Below, in pieces: positions 1 to 8,426 of a stretch of 64,000 bases of DNA; within the stretch, counting starts at the first letter, position 1, and each line of letters starts with the position of its first letter. The position numbers and the translations under genes were made by a program. The notes beneath the pieces are model-generated. The model did not search any database. It was given only the letters and a program-made list of their open reading frames with translations, and was not told the origin of the DNA. Origin of the DNA: an uncultured Spirochaetaceae bacterium (GTDB taxonomy: Bacteria > Spirochaetota > Spirochaetia > Sphaerochaetales > Sphaerochaetaceae); assembly GCA_944390725.1 (NCBI GenBank), contig CALXQU010000003.1:62001-126000 (forward strand). Direction: 5' to 3'.

Positions 1-59
1 TAAAATACGAACAGGCTTTGTATCCATATATCAGCCAGGATATCGTATCCATTATCCCT

Positions 60-97
60 GTTTGTAAATTTGAATATCCAAAATATAAATTACAAAC
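60..97. repeat. Inverted repeat upstream of the HTH gene
   Basis: The arms GTTTGTAAATTT (60-71) and AAATTACAAAC (87-97) are complementary apart from one extra A, around a 15-nt AT-rich loop. It could be the terminator hairpin of a gene left of the window, without a clear T-run, or an operator for the HTH gene beginning at 141. The first 140 bases hold no other feature I can support. Confidence 0.45.
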
Positions 98-140
98 CAA
101 GCAGACTGTCATAATCCGCATCCTGCTGCGTATATATTGC

Positions 141-665
141 ATGAGGAAACTGCTTCTTAGAGGTGATTACCAGTTTGAGGAGAGCCTGCTGCGGATGGTC
201 AGGGGCACGTGCATGGTCCTGCCGCCTGGCATATACTTGGGCAGGGCAGATGCAGCCATCATGGTCGAGCCGACTCCTGATGAGCTGCTGCTTGAGGTGG
301 AGAAGGGCCGTATCGTCTGCCCTGATGCGAGGATCATCGTCATCGGCGGGATATACACGCGCCTGATTGCCGTGTCGCTATCGGACAGGGTATATACCGC
401 ATCATCCGCGGAGGAGGCTGCGGCCATAATACTCGCAAGGAATCCGGAGAGGAAGGGACTGAAGCTCACTGAAAAGGAATCCCTTCTCCTTGCTGCCATG
501 GAGAAGGGAATGTGCAACAGCGAGCTTACAGCCGCATTGTCTATGAGCGACAGGACCGTCAGAAGGATCAAGGGAAGGCTCCTTGACAAGACGGGGCTTG
601 TATCAAGCGAGCAGCTTGCGGTCTTCTCGGCCCTGCTCAATCAGTATTCGCAGCTCTTGACGTAG
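141..665 (+). CDS. LuxR/GerE-type HTH protein with degenerate N-terminal domain
   Basis: A likely DNA-binding transcription regulator of 174 aa. The C-terminal third (about residues 112-165) reads [15 protein letters not shown] followed by [19 protein letters not shown], the four-helix LuxR/GerE pattern with a recognition helix near [12 protein letters not shown]. The N-terminal part has alternating strands and helices like a response-regulator receiver but I find no convincing phospho-acceptor Asp pocket, so it may be a pseudo-receiver. I chose the Met at 141 because the longer upstream reading frame is AT-rich and does not look coding. No Shine-Dalgarno is visible. Its 3' end overlaps the end of asnS by 25 nt on the opposite strand. 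Target genes cannot be told. Confidence 0.65.
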   Translation: MRKLLLRGDYQFEESLLRMVRGTCMVLPPGIYLGRADAAIMVEPTPDELLLEVEKGRIVCPDARIIVIGGIYTRLIAVSLSDRVYTASSAEEAAAIILARNPERKGLKLTEKESLLLAAMEKGMCNSELTAALSMSDRTVRRIKGRLLDKTGLVSSEQLAVFSALLNQYSQLLT

Positions 666-2023
666 CGCGGATAGGGGATGACATCGCGGATGTTCTCCAC
701 GCCTGTCACATACCTCACGGCGCGCTCGAAGCCGAGCCCGAATCCAGCATGTGGCACGGAGCCGTACTTCCTGAGGTCAAGGTACCACCAGTATGCGGCA
801 GGGTCGAGCCCGAGCTCCTTCATCCTGTCGAGGAGGACGTCGTAGCGGTATTCCCTCTCGGAGCCTCCGATGATCTCTCCCAGGCGCGGAGCCAGGACAT
901 CCATGGCCCTGACCGTCTTCCCGTCGTCGTTCATCTTCATATAGAAGGCCTTAATCTCCTTCGGATAGTCGGTGACGATCACTGGGCGCTTGGCGACTTC
1001 CTCGGTGAGGTATCTCTCGTGCTCGCTCTGGATCTCGACTCCCCACTTGACGGGGAATTCGAACCTGTCGTTGTTCTTCTCGAGGATCTTCACGGCCTCG
1101 GTGTATGTCATGTGCTCGAACGGGCTGCTGACCACATGCTCGAGGTTCTCGATCACGCCGGGCAGGACGAACTTCGAGAAGAACGCCATATCCTCGCCGT
1201 TCTTGTCCAGCACTGCCTTGAAGATGTACTTGAGGAACTTCTCAGCGCAGTCCATATCGCCCTCGAGCGTGCAGAATGCCATCTCGGGCTCTATCATCCA
1301 GAACTCGGCAAGATGCCTTGTCGTGTTGGAGTTCTCTGCCCTGAAGGTCGGCCCGAAGGTATAGATGTCCTTCATGGCAAGGGCATAGGTCTCTCCCTCA
1401 AGCTGTCCCGATACGGTAAGGTTCGCGAGCTTGCCGAAGAAGTCCTTTGAATAGTCGACCTTGCCGTCAGGTGTCTTCGGCACGTTCTCCAGGTCAAGCG
1501 TCGTGACCTGGAACTGCGCGCCAGCGCCCTCGCAGTCGGATGCCGAGATGAGTGGCGTGTTGACATAGACGAACCCATTCTCCTGGAAGAATGAATGGAC
1601 AGCATATGCCATCGTGTTCCTGACTCTCGTGATAGCGCCGAAGAGGTTGGTCCTCGGCCTGAGGTATGCCTTCTCCCTGAGGAACTCGACCGTATGCCTC
1701 TTCTTCTGCAGGGGATAGTCGGCAGGGCACTCGCCGATGATCTCGACGCTTTCGGCCCTGAGCTCGATGTCCTGGCTGCCGCCTTCGGACTTGACGATCC
1801 TTCCAGTCACGGATACGGAGCATCCTGTCGTTATCCTCGCTACCAGGTCATCTGGGAAGGCAGACCTGTCGAGCACTGCCTGGAGGCCCTTCAGGCATGA
1901 GCCGTCGTTGATCTCGATGAAGGAGACGTTCTTGCTGTCCCTCTTGGTCCGGACCCAGCCCTCTGCCTTGATTGTATCTTCCGATGGCCGAAGAGCCAGG
2001 ATCTCCTTGATTCTCTTTTCCAT
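641..2023 (-). CDS. asnS: Asparaginyl-tRNA synthetase
   Basis: Cytoplasmic class IIb aminoacyl-tRNA synthetase that charges tRNA-Asn with asparagine using ATP. The 460-aa length is standard. The N-terminal OB-fold anticodon-binding domain (about residues 15-110, with [19 protein letters not shown]) is followed by the class II core: motif 2 in [19 protein letters not shown] (near residue 230) and motif 3 in [15 protein letters not shown] near the C terminus. ERAVRY and the absence of a GAD insertion fit AsnS rather than AspS. The ATG at 2023 lies 7 nt after a GGAG. A good promoter precedes it, so it is probably transcribed alone. With AsnA also encoded in this window, direct charging of tRNA-Asn is expected. 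Confidence 0.97.
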   Translation of the reverse strand: MEKRIKEILALRPSEDTIKAEGWVRTKRDSKNVSFIEINDGSCLKGLQAVLDRSAFPDDLVARITTGCSVSVTGRIVKSEGGSQDIELRAESVEIIGECPADYPLQKKRHTVEFLREKAYLRPRTNLFGAITRVRNTMAYAVHSFFQENGFVYVNTPLISASDCEGAGAQFQVTTLDLENVPKTPDGKVDYSKDFFGKLANLTVSGQLEGETYALAMKDIYTFGPTFRAENSNTTRHLAEFWMIEPEMAFCTLEGDMDCAEKFLKYIFKAVLDKNGEDMAFFSKFVLPGVIENLEHVVSSPFEHMTYTEAVKILEKNNDRFEFPVKWGVEIQSEHERYLTEEVAKRPVIVTDYPKEIKAFYMKMNDDGKTVRAMDVLAPRLGEIIGGSEREYRYDVLLDRMKELGLDPAAYWWYLDLRKYGSVPHAGFGLGFERAVRYVTGVENIRDVIPYPRYVKSCEY

Positions 2024-2042
2024 TCAAAACTCCATTGAGAGC

Positions 2043-2071
2043 ATTATCCAAAAGAGGGGATAAGGGGTCAA
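2043..2071 (-). promoter_or_regulatory. Sigma70-type promoter of asnS
   Basis: On the minus strand TTGACC (2071-2066), a 17-nt spacer and GATAAT (2048-2043) lie just upstream of asnS. The predicted transcript would carry a leader of about 13 nt containing GGAG. Confidence 0.7.
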
Positions 2072-2311
2072 GGATATACTGCTGCCGTAGCCGCTCTAGG
2101 GCTTATGCCATGAAGGCTTACAGGACTGCATCCCAAGCAGATCATCGCTGAGGGGGTTATAGATCCGGATCTGCCATATGCTCTGATATCGCCAGATATC
2201 CGGCTTATGATTACGCATCCTGATGAGCTGTATCCTTACCTGGCAATCAGGCCACGGTGCGTTCCTGCTTATGGATGAGGCAGATGAGGAGGAGATGATT
2301 TCCGTTTTCCA

Positions 2312-2634
2312 TCATTGGTCCAAGTCCCTCATTATATTCATGACGTTCATGATATCCATTGGCTGCAGGAGCCCGATCCTGTTCCTGAAGGATGATCTGC
2401 TAAGCCACATCGCCTTAGAGCATCTTATCACGGTTCTCTTTTTCAGCCCCGCTCCTGCATAGTCGATTATCTCATATTCCCCAGCATATCCGGGACGCGC
2501 CTCATGCGTTTCATCTTCATGGATAGGACCAGGCTCTTCCCATCGGTCTGATATACCAGCACCGGACGTATCTTTCCGATTCCCGGATTGTCCTCGAATT
2601 CGACATAGGCCCACCATATCTCCCAAGGTGCGGA
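2312..2634 (-). pseudogene. Frameshifted PemK/MazF-like toxin remnant
   Basis: Decayed mRNA-interferase-type toxin gene. Read on the minus strand from 2634, one frame gives PWEIWWAYVEFEDNPG then GKIRPVLVYQTDGKSLVLSM, the classic start of PemK-like proteins (E-I-W, E-F-D-D-x-P-G, K-x-R-P-V-L-V). After about position 2500 the homology continues in another frame: GEYEIIDYAGAGLKKRTVIR, then CSKAMWLSRSSF and IGLLQPMDIMNVM, which is the usual C-terminal half. The junction needs one frameshift and there is no start codon in the first frame. A sequencing error at the junction would restore most of the protein, but the missing start argues for decay. It follows the antitoxin-like fragment directly. 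Confidence 0.7.
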
Positions 2635-2829
2635 TCAGGCAAGGCCATCATAGGCATCATCCCCTTCATCTTCTTCAGCAGGAAGGATTGTCCGTCCTGT
2701 CTCGGGGTTCGCCCTTCCTATGATTTCCATCCCTTGCGGAATCCTGCAGGCGGCTTTCAGCGGCGTATGGTTACGGAAATACTCGGAAATCAGGTTAAGG
2801 TTGCTGTAACTCTGATAAATCTTTCTGGT
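2635..2829 (-). pseudogene. Antitoxin-like fragment upstream of the toxin remnant
   Basis: An open frame of 64 codons between stops, ending in TGA at 2637-2635 and abutting the toxin remnant in the same frame. The readable protein includes LISEYFRNHTPLKAA, RIPQGMEIIGRANPETG and the acidic tail AEEDEGDDAYDGLA. Order, small size and acidic C terminus fit a PemI-type antitoxin partner, which is inference. No ATG or GTG start precedes the conserved-looking part (the only Met is near residue 36), so it is either 5'-truncated or uses a rare start. It ends about 70 bp upstream of the divergent flippase gene. Confidence 0.5.
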
Positions 2830-2898
2830 TTATATGTCAGCTTGCGTAAAACAAGCTAAATTGAATCATTTTGTTATAAAGGATATATTCTCAGAATA

Positions 2899-4368
2899 AT
2901 GAGCAAGAGCCTGAAGAAAAACTATTTCTCCGCCGCATCCAATCAGATTATGACGGGAGTCATCGGCTCAGTTGCTCTTTTCTATATATCTAGGGCTTTG
3001 GAAGCAGGGGAGATTGGGGCGTATAGCTACGCATCGTCAATCTGTTCATATTTTATTCTGTTTTCTAATCTTGGGTTCGTTTCGTATGGGCAGCGCGAGA
3101 TTGCCTTCCTCCGCGATGACAAGAGCGCATATACGAAGATATTCGTAGAACTTCTGATTCTGAAGGTCCTTATCTCTTCTGCAGTAATTGCGTTATATAT
3201 CTGCTTTATTGCTTTTTTCGCTCCGGATAAAATCCTATATACAATCATAATAATCCAATTGCTTAACTCAATGCTTGATATTTCCTGGCTATATACAGGT
3301 CTTGAGAAGTTTGGAACCGTTGCGATACGCACATTGATAATAAGAGTCGCTTATTTCATTGCAATCGTAACATTTGTAAAAGATCCAGGGGATTTCTATA
3401 AGTACTGCCTGATTGAATCGCTTAATCTGTGTGGGGTTTCTTTGTCATTATTCATAAAACTCCCGCGGTTGCTTGGAAAGTTCAGCGGTAAGCTGCAGAT
3501 CCGTCGTCATCTAATACCCGTCATCACCTTATTTGTACCTTCGATTGCAATACAGATTTATACAGTGTTGGATAAATCAATGATTGGAATCCTTTCGAAT
3601 GGGGTTTATGCAGAGAATGGGTATTATGAACTGTCTCAGAATCTTGTCAAAGGAGGATTGGTATTAGTCACGACCTTGGCCAGTGTTTCCGCACCAAGGA
3701 TTGCCTATGAACTTGGGCGAAACAACATCTTCGTCGTAAAGAAGCAGATGTATGATTCCTATCGATTCGCATGGTTCTCTGTCATCCCTGTTATCGTTGT
3801 GATGTATTTTGTCATACCAAGGGTGGTCCCTTTGTTCTATGGCCCAGGATATGACAAGGTTGCAACCCTAGGGAGAGTGCTGTTGCCGATTCTTCTTGCT
3901 ATGGGATTGAGTACGATTTCCGGGAACCAGTATCTTGTACCGGCAAGGAAAGTGAGATACTACAACATATCGCTAATCGTCGGCGCGATTGTCAATTTCT
4001 TCATGAACCTCATTCTTATTCCAAGATTTATGTCAATCGGAGCGTCCATTGGTTCTGTAATAGCGGAGACATGCGTCCTGATTACGCAGCTTGTCTTTAT
4101 TTCGCATATAGGAATATTGAGAATCCGGAGAATCCTTAGATATGGCATAACATATGTCATATCGGGTTTATTGACGGGATGTGCACTCTGGTATCTGGAT
4201 AGATGGATTCAATATTCAGTTCTTGGATTGTTTGTTGATATAATTGCAGGATTGGCGATTTATATCGGAATTCTTTTCATAATGCATGATAGATTAATGA
4301 TTGATACGGTATGGAAACTATTCCATAAGACAAATGAGAATCCTGAAGAAAAAACGGATATCATATGA
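2899..4368 (+). CDS. Polysaccharide flippase (Wzx/MVF-type membrane protein)
   Basis: Likely inner-membrane flippase that moves lipid-linked oligosaccharide units across the membrane. The 489-aa protein has about 12-14 hydrophobic segments spread along its length, typical of the Wzx/MOP exporter superfamily, with the usual start (residues 1-35: N-terminal amphipathic stretch, then TGVIGSVALFYISRAL, EAGEIGAYSYA) and a mid-protein FVPSIAIQIYTVLDKSMIG characteristic of Wzx proteins. The sequence is much more AT-rich than the window average, like the two following genes, suggesting acquisition with them. AAAGGA lies about 18 nt before the ATG, further than ideal. The sugar repeat it carries cannot be inferred. 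Confidence 0.88.
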   Translation: MSKSLKKNYFSAASNQIMTGVIGSVALFYISRALEAGEIGAYSYASSICSYFILFSNLGFVSYGQREIAFLRDDKSAYTKIFVELLILKVLISSAVIALYICFIAFFAPDKILYTIIIIQLLNSMLDISWLYTGLEKFGTVAIRTLIIRVAYFIAIVTFVKDPGDFYKYCLIESLNLCGVSLSLFIKLPRLLGKFSGKLQIRRHLIPVITLFVPSIAIQIYTVLDKSMIGILSNGVYAENGYYELSQNLVKGGLVLVTTLASVSAPRIAYELGRNNIFVVKKQMYDSYRFAWFSVIPVIVVMYFVIPRVVPLFYGPGYDKVATLGRVLLPILLAMGLSTISGNQYLVPARKVRYYNISLIVGAIVNFFMNLILIPRFMSIGASIGSVIAETCVLITQLVFISHIGILRIRRILRYGITYVISGLLTGCALWYLDRWIQYSVLGLFVDIIAGLAIYIGILFIMHDRLMIDTVWKLFHKTNENPEEKTDII

Positions 4369-4415
4369 TATATAATTAAAAATATATATTTCCAGCAGAT
4401 GTTGAAGGAACCTTA

Positions 4416-5336
4416 ATGGGAAAAGTATCAATTATCATACCTGTGTATAATGTTGGGAAATATGTTGGTAAGTGTCTGGACAGTGTTATCGCACAGACAT
4501 ATAAAAATCTGGAAATCCTAATAAATAATGATAGTTCTACGGATGACAGTTATGAAATCTGTAAAGCATATGCATCTAGGGATAAGCGGATACAGCTTTT
4601 TTCTCAAGAGAACTCTGGGGCAGCAGCTTGCCGGAATAAGATGATTGAGAAAGCTAGCGGTGATTATATACTTTTCCTTGATTCTGATGATTGGATTCTT
4701 CCTGAGCATGTTGAGCGTCTTGTTGATTTACTTGAAAAAAATAACGCAGATGCTTCATCTTGCGGATTTAAGGAAGTGAGGAACGATATTGAATTTGATA
4801 CATCAAATAAGAAATGGAAGGTAGTTGAATATACAGGGAAAGAATTTGTGTATCAGATGACACGGCTTACAGGCTATCGATGTGTTCCTTGGGGGCGATT
4901 AATCAGAAAAGAATGGTTTGAAGGTTTTTCTTTTCCCCTAGGGCGTAGGTTTGAAGATGTATATGCAATGCCAGCTCTCATGATTAAGCTTAATTCTGTT
5001 GTATATACGAATGAACCTCTTTATATTTACCGAAATAGACTTGATAGTGATATCCATTCACCTTTCAAGATTTCCAGAACAGATGAATTAGATGGTTATA
5101 TTAATTTGACAAGAATAGGATTGGCATATGATTGTAGATCAATAATTAGAAATGGAGCGCTATTCTTTATTCTTTGCTATGTTAGATTCAAAACCATAAT
5201 GAAAATCAAGGGTATGAATACTGATGCTTATATTGAGAAATATAGACCATATCAGAAACTTTATATAAGGTATTTCCTGAATGGGAAAATCAAGGATAGA
5301 GATTTGATATATAAAGAGCTGATACCATTAAGATAG
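4416..5336 (+). CDS. Family 2 glycosyltransferase
   Basis: Cytoplasmic/membrane-associated GT-A fold transferase that adds a sugar from a nucleotide sugar to a growing glycan. Residues 1-110 carry the GT2 hallmarks: VSIIIPVYNVGKYVGKCLDS, SVIAQTYKNLEILI, NSGAAACRN and the metal-binding DXD in FLDSDDWILP (near residue 90). The usual VDDGSTD is INNDSSTDDS here, still keeping the Asp pair. The C-terminal half (YRCVPWGRLIRKEWF, then FEDVYAMPALM) matches EpsJ/CapS-type enzymes with an ED catalytic-base motif. At 306 aa it is full length. Only 47 AT-rich bases separate it from the flippase. Low GC like its neighbours. Donor and acceptor are unknown. Confidence 0.9.
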   Translation: MGKVSIIIPVYNVGKYVGKCLDSVIAQTYKNLEILINNDSSTDDSYEICKAYASRDKRIQLFSQENSGAAACRNKMIEKASGDYILFLDSDDWILPEHVERLVDLLEKNNADASSCGFKEVRNDIEFDTSNKKWKVVEYTGKEFVYQMTRLTGYRCVPWGRLIRKEWFEGFSFPLGRRFEDVYAMPALMIKLNSVVYTNEPLYIYRNRLDSDIHSPFKISRTDELDGYINLTRIGLAYDCRSIIRNGALFFILCYVRFKTIMKIKGMNTDAYIEKYRPYQKLYIRYFLNGKIKDRDLIYKELIPLR

Positions 5337-5386
5337 TATCTTAACGGATTTTATATTTCTGATATAATAAATTTTATAAGGTCATC

Positions 5387-6562
5387 ATGTCTTGGAAAAA
5401 AATTATAGTTGGTCACTTTTCAGAAGCATATCCTCCGTTGATGGACGGAGTGGGGCAGGTTGTCAAGAACTATGTTTCAATAGAGGTAGAAAAGTATGGA
5501 TATGATGCAAGGGTAATTACATCTATACGTGTTGATCAGATGTCAGATTGTACTGATGACGAGAAAATCATCCGTTCCCCAATGTATCCTTTTCCAGGAT
5601 TGAAGCCATATGGATTGACATTTATTTCCAGAGAGAACAAGAGGAAAATCTGGGACATTGACTATGATATCATCCATACCCATTCTCCATTTTCGCTTGG
5701 TATGCTGGGTAAACGGATTGCAAGAAAAAAGAATATTCCTTATGTGACAACATTCCATACTCAATTCAGGCAGGATATATTGCATCATGTACATAGTAAG
5801 GCTATCGCAGATATAGCTGTGCATTTTCTGGTGAGGCATTACAACAATGCTGATGCTGTGACAGCTCCGAATCAAAGATCCTTGGATGTTCTTAGGTCAT
5901 ATGGTTTCACAGGAAAAGCTTATATTGTCGAGAATGCTACTGACATGAAAATCCCAACCGTCGAAGAGAAGGCTGCGTTGCGGAAGATGGCTCTTAACCT
6001 GGTCAAAGTCGATGAGTCAAAGCCTGTATTGCTTTACATAGGCCAGCACAAGGATGAAAAGAACATCCCATTGCTGATAAACAGCCTTAGAATCCTTAAG
6101 GAAAATGGGCTGTCGTTTAACATGGTTTTCGTAGGTGATGGTGCAGGGCGAAAGCACTATGAGAAGATGGTCAGCGATTTTGGACTTGATGGATGTACCG
6201 TATTCTATGGGGAGACGACAGACAGGAAGGAAATCGCTGCTTTCTATAGCCTTGCTGATATATTCCTATTTCCTTCCAAGTATGATACATCAAGCCTGAC
6301 ATTGAGGGAGTCTGCTGCATTTTCTGTTCCATGCATCCTTGTTGAATCCGTTACAAGCGAGGAATTTACGGATGGTTTCAATGGCTTAGTTGCTAAAGAT
6401 ACGCCTGAGGCATATGCCGATGCGATAACTGCTGCCATAAATGGGGGAGAGTCATTAAGGATTAGTCTTGGCACTAATGCCAATCATACGATATACAAAA
6501 GCTTTGAGGATTCAGTTGCTAAGCTTGACTTGATTTATAGAGAGTTACTTGGCAAAAAATGA
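5387..6562 (+). CDS. Family 4 glycosyltransferase
   Basis: GT-B fold retaining glycosyltransferase, 391 aa. The N-terminal domain begins IIVGHFSEAYPPLMDGVGQV, the glycine-rich acceptor loop seen in GT4 enzymes that glycosylate diacylglycerol or phosphatidylinositol. The C-terminal donor domain has LLYIGQHKDEKNI (near residue 206), VFVGDGAGR and the E-x7-E region around SLTLRESAAFSVPCILVE (near residue 305), with Glu pairs that hold the nucleotide sugar. It could act on glycolipid or on the polysaccharide made by the neighbouring genes; the sequence does not decide. AAGGTCATC gives only a weak ribosome-binding site. Base composition is low in GC like the two upstream genes. Confidence 0.9.
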   Translation: MSWKKIIVGHFSEAYPPLMDGVGQVVKNYVSIEVEKYGYDARVITSIRVDQMSDCTDDEKIIRSPMYPFPGLKPYGLTFISRENKRKIWDIDYDIIHTHSPFSLGMLGKRIARKKNIPYVTTFHTQFRQDILHHVHSKAIADIAVHFLVRHYNNADAVTAPNQRSLDVLRSYGFTGKAYIVENATDMKIPTVEEKAALRKMALNLVKVDESKPVLLYIGQHKDEKNIPLLINSLRILKENGLSFNMVFVGDGAGRKHYEKMVSDFGLDGCTVFYGETTDRKEIAAFYSLADIFLFPSKYDTSSLTLRESAAFSVPCILVESVTSEEFTDGFNGLVAKDTPEAYADAITAAINGGESLRISLGTNANHTIYKSFEDSVAKLDLIYRELLGKK

Positions 6563-6751
6563 TATGATTGTAATGAATTCATTAATCTGTTCTCTGGTTG
6601 TAAGTGATATCCAAATTGTTTGGGATTGTTGCATAAATAAGTAAGGATGAATACTTGGAAAACAGTGAGAAAGAATATAAATTGGCTCTTCACGTTTTCT
6701 TAGGGGAATTGTATTTCACTGACGAGATGGAGATGTACTGAATCAGAGTGA

Positions 6752-7369
6752 AGAAGTAGTCTTCCTGAGATAATCAGAAGGCTTCCTGTCCGCTTCACGT
6801 ATGATAACAACTATTTCAGGGACCCTTATCAGGGTATCCCCAAAGGCGGATATACCCAGATGGTCACGAAGATGCTTGAGGGGGCGGATGTCATTACCGG
6901 CGTAGACTTCAACCAGGACCAGGATAAGTGGAGGGCGAAGGCAAGGAAGGTCCTCTATACAGGCGCACTTGATGAGTTATTCGGATACTCCCTTGGCCAT
7001 CTTGAATACAGGAGCGTCAGGTTTGAGGATGAGAGGATCGAGACGGATAACTGGCAGGGTGTGGCCGTGGTCAGTTACACATCAGCTGATGTTCCGTATA
7101 CAAGGATAATCGAGCATAAGCATTTCGAGTGGGTTGATTCGCCTGTTACCTGGATAAGCCGTGAATACCCGGAGGAATTCGGCAAGAGCGGCGAGCCGTA
7201 TTATCCAATCAATAATGAACGCAATAATGAGCTCTATAGGAAGTACAGGGATCTTGCTGACCAATGCGAGTGGCTTCTGCTAGGAGGAAGGCTTGCCCAG
7301 TATGCTTACTTCGATATGGATAAGACAATCAGGGCAGCTTTGGATCTTGCGGGAAAATGCAATGGATGA
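6752..7369 (+). pseudogene. glf: 5'-truncated UDP-galactopyranose mutase (glf)
   Basis: The C-terminal half of Glf, the flavoenzyme that converts UDP-galactopyranose to UDP-galactofuranose. Homology begins at RRLPVRFTYDNNYF (about 6776), upstream of the first ATG at 6860, and continues through DPYQGIPKGGYTQM, LFGYSLGHLEYRS, WPQG-like NWQGVAVVSY, TRIIEHKHFE, TWISREYPEEF and LLGGRLAQYAYFDMD to the natural end. An intact Glf is about 370 aa; the FAD-binding N-terminal half (about 170-190 residues) is absent, and an in-frame TGA at 6749 closes the frame. It therefore cannot be active. It shows that the island once made galactofuranose-containing glycan. The 6563-6751 stretch before it is AT-rich and shows no recognisable gene. 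Confidence 0.85.
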
Positions 7370-7510
7370 TTATCTCAAGCCCTGAGAAGCTTGAGGTGAT
7401 GGATAGCGCTTTCGATGATGTGCCTATACGGATAAGCGCAAGGGGCCTTGCCGAGATGGTTGTCGAGGATGCCATGGCAGCCAGGTGATGCCTTGGGTTG
7501 CCGTTGCAGG

Positions 7511-7544
7511 GCCCTGAATATGCATTTTGTATGGAGTTCAGGGC
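7511..7544. repeat. Hairpin-forming inverted repeat in a gene-free stretch
   Basis: GCCCTGAA (7511-7518) pairs with TTCAGGGC (7537-7544) around an 18-nt loop. No T-run follows on either strand, so a terminator function is uncertain. The surrounding 7370-7587 holds only a short open fragment (about 7375-7488, with EKLEVMDSAFDDV and RGLAEMVVEDAMA) that I do not recognise and that lacks a start; it may be further debris of the decayed island. Confidence 0.4.
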
Positions 7545-7587
7545 TTCTAGTTGATCCTAACTACCCGTTTAGCGGCTCTGGGAAAGA

Positions 7588-7616
7588 TTGCTCATTGCGG
7601 CTTTAGGCGGTAATCT
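7588..7616 (+). promoter_or_regulatory. Promoter of the MBL-hydrolase operon
   Basis: TTGCTC (7588-7593), 17-nt spacer, TAATCT (7611-7616). The predicted start near 7623 leaves a leader of about 27 nt with GGAGG (7636-7640) before the GTG at 7650. Confidence 0.5.
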
Positions 7617-7649
7617 TGTAAAAAGAACGGGAAACGGAGGAATGATAGG

Positions 7650-8426
7650 GTGCATTATCTTGTCCTGACCACAGGCAGCTGCGGCAACTGCTACATCATA
7701 AGCGATGATGAGAACACGATTATCATCGATGATGGGGTGACCTACAAGAAGCTCAGCGAGAAGATGATGGACCACGGGATAGCGATGGAGTCCGTCAGGG
7801 CCATGTTCCTCACGCATCTCCATCCTGACCATTCCAAGGGGGTCGGGGTGTTCCAGCGCAAGACTGGGACCGAGGTCTATATGTCCGATATCGCATGGGC
7901 GCGCAATATGACGGTCATACAGCACCAGCGCATAGAGCAGGACCTCGTGAGGCAGTATTCATTCGGGGACGAGGTATCGGTTCCCGGCTATAGCATCACC
8001 CCATTCAGGACCTATCATGACTCAGAGGGATCGGCGGGGTATCTTATCCGCTCCGATGCCGGGCCTTCGTTCTTCATCATGACTGATACCGGGATGGTTC
8101 CCGAGGGCGCACTGGAGCTTGCCGATAGCGCCGATGTGATGTTCATCGAATCGAATTATGACGACAGGATGCTGGATGAGGGTCCTTATCCGGCACATCT
8201 TAAGAACAGGATAAAGGGAATCTACGGCCATCTTTCCAACAGCGAGGCCGTGGAGTTCGCCAGCAAGGTCGCGCATAGGGGCGAGAGCGTCTATTTCGTC
8301 CATGTCAGCGAGAACAACAACGACACGGGCATAATCCGCAGCCTTGCGTATTCGAAGATCCCTTCCGGCATATTCTGCAGGGTATGCGAGAGAGGGGAGA
8401 TGCTTGAGGGTTTTATCGATGGGTAA
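7650..8426 (+). CDS. Metallo-beta-lactamase-fold hydrolase (YycJ/WalJ-like)
   Basis: Metal-dependent hydrolase of the MBL superfamily, 258 aa, cytoplasmic. The N terminus reads VLTTGSCGNCYIIS, matching the SGSSGNC start of YycJ/WalJ proteins. The metal motif is THLHPDHSKG (HxHxDH, near residue 54-59), with further ligands in TYHDSEGSAGYLI, MTDTG (Asp) and the final VHVSENNND His. YycJ-type enzymes are thought to be 5'-3' exonucleases or phosphodiesterases acting on nucleic acids; the exact substrate here is unknown. The GTG start is 9 nt after GGAGG. Its end overlaps the acyl-CoA ligase by 8 nt, making it the first gene of a four-gene operon. Confidence 0.85.
   Translation: MHYLVLTTGSCGNCYIISDDENTIIIDDGVTYKKLSEKMMDHGIAMESVRAMFLTHLHPDHSKGVGVFQRKTGTEVYMSDIAWARNMTVIQHQRIEQDLVRQYSFGDEVSVPGYSITPFRTYHDSEGSAGYLIRSDAGPSFFIMTDTGMVPEGALELADSADVMFIESNYDDRMLDEGPYPAHLKNRIKGIYGHLSNSEAVEFASKVAHRGESVYFVHVSENNNDTGIIRSLAYSKIPSGIFCRVCERGEMLEGFIDG

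Noticed and set aside
2223..2462. A 79-codon plus-strand frame inside the toxin remnant
   Set aside because: It is antisense to the PemK-like C-terminal half and shows no ribosome-binding site.
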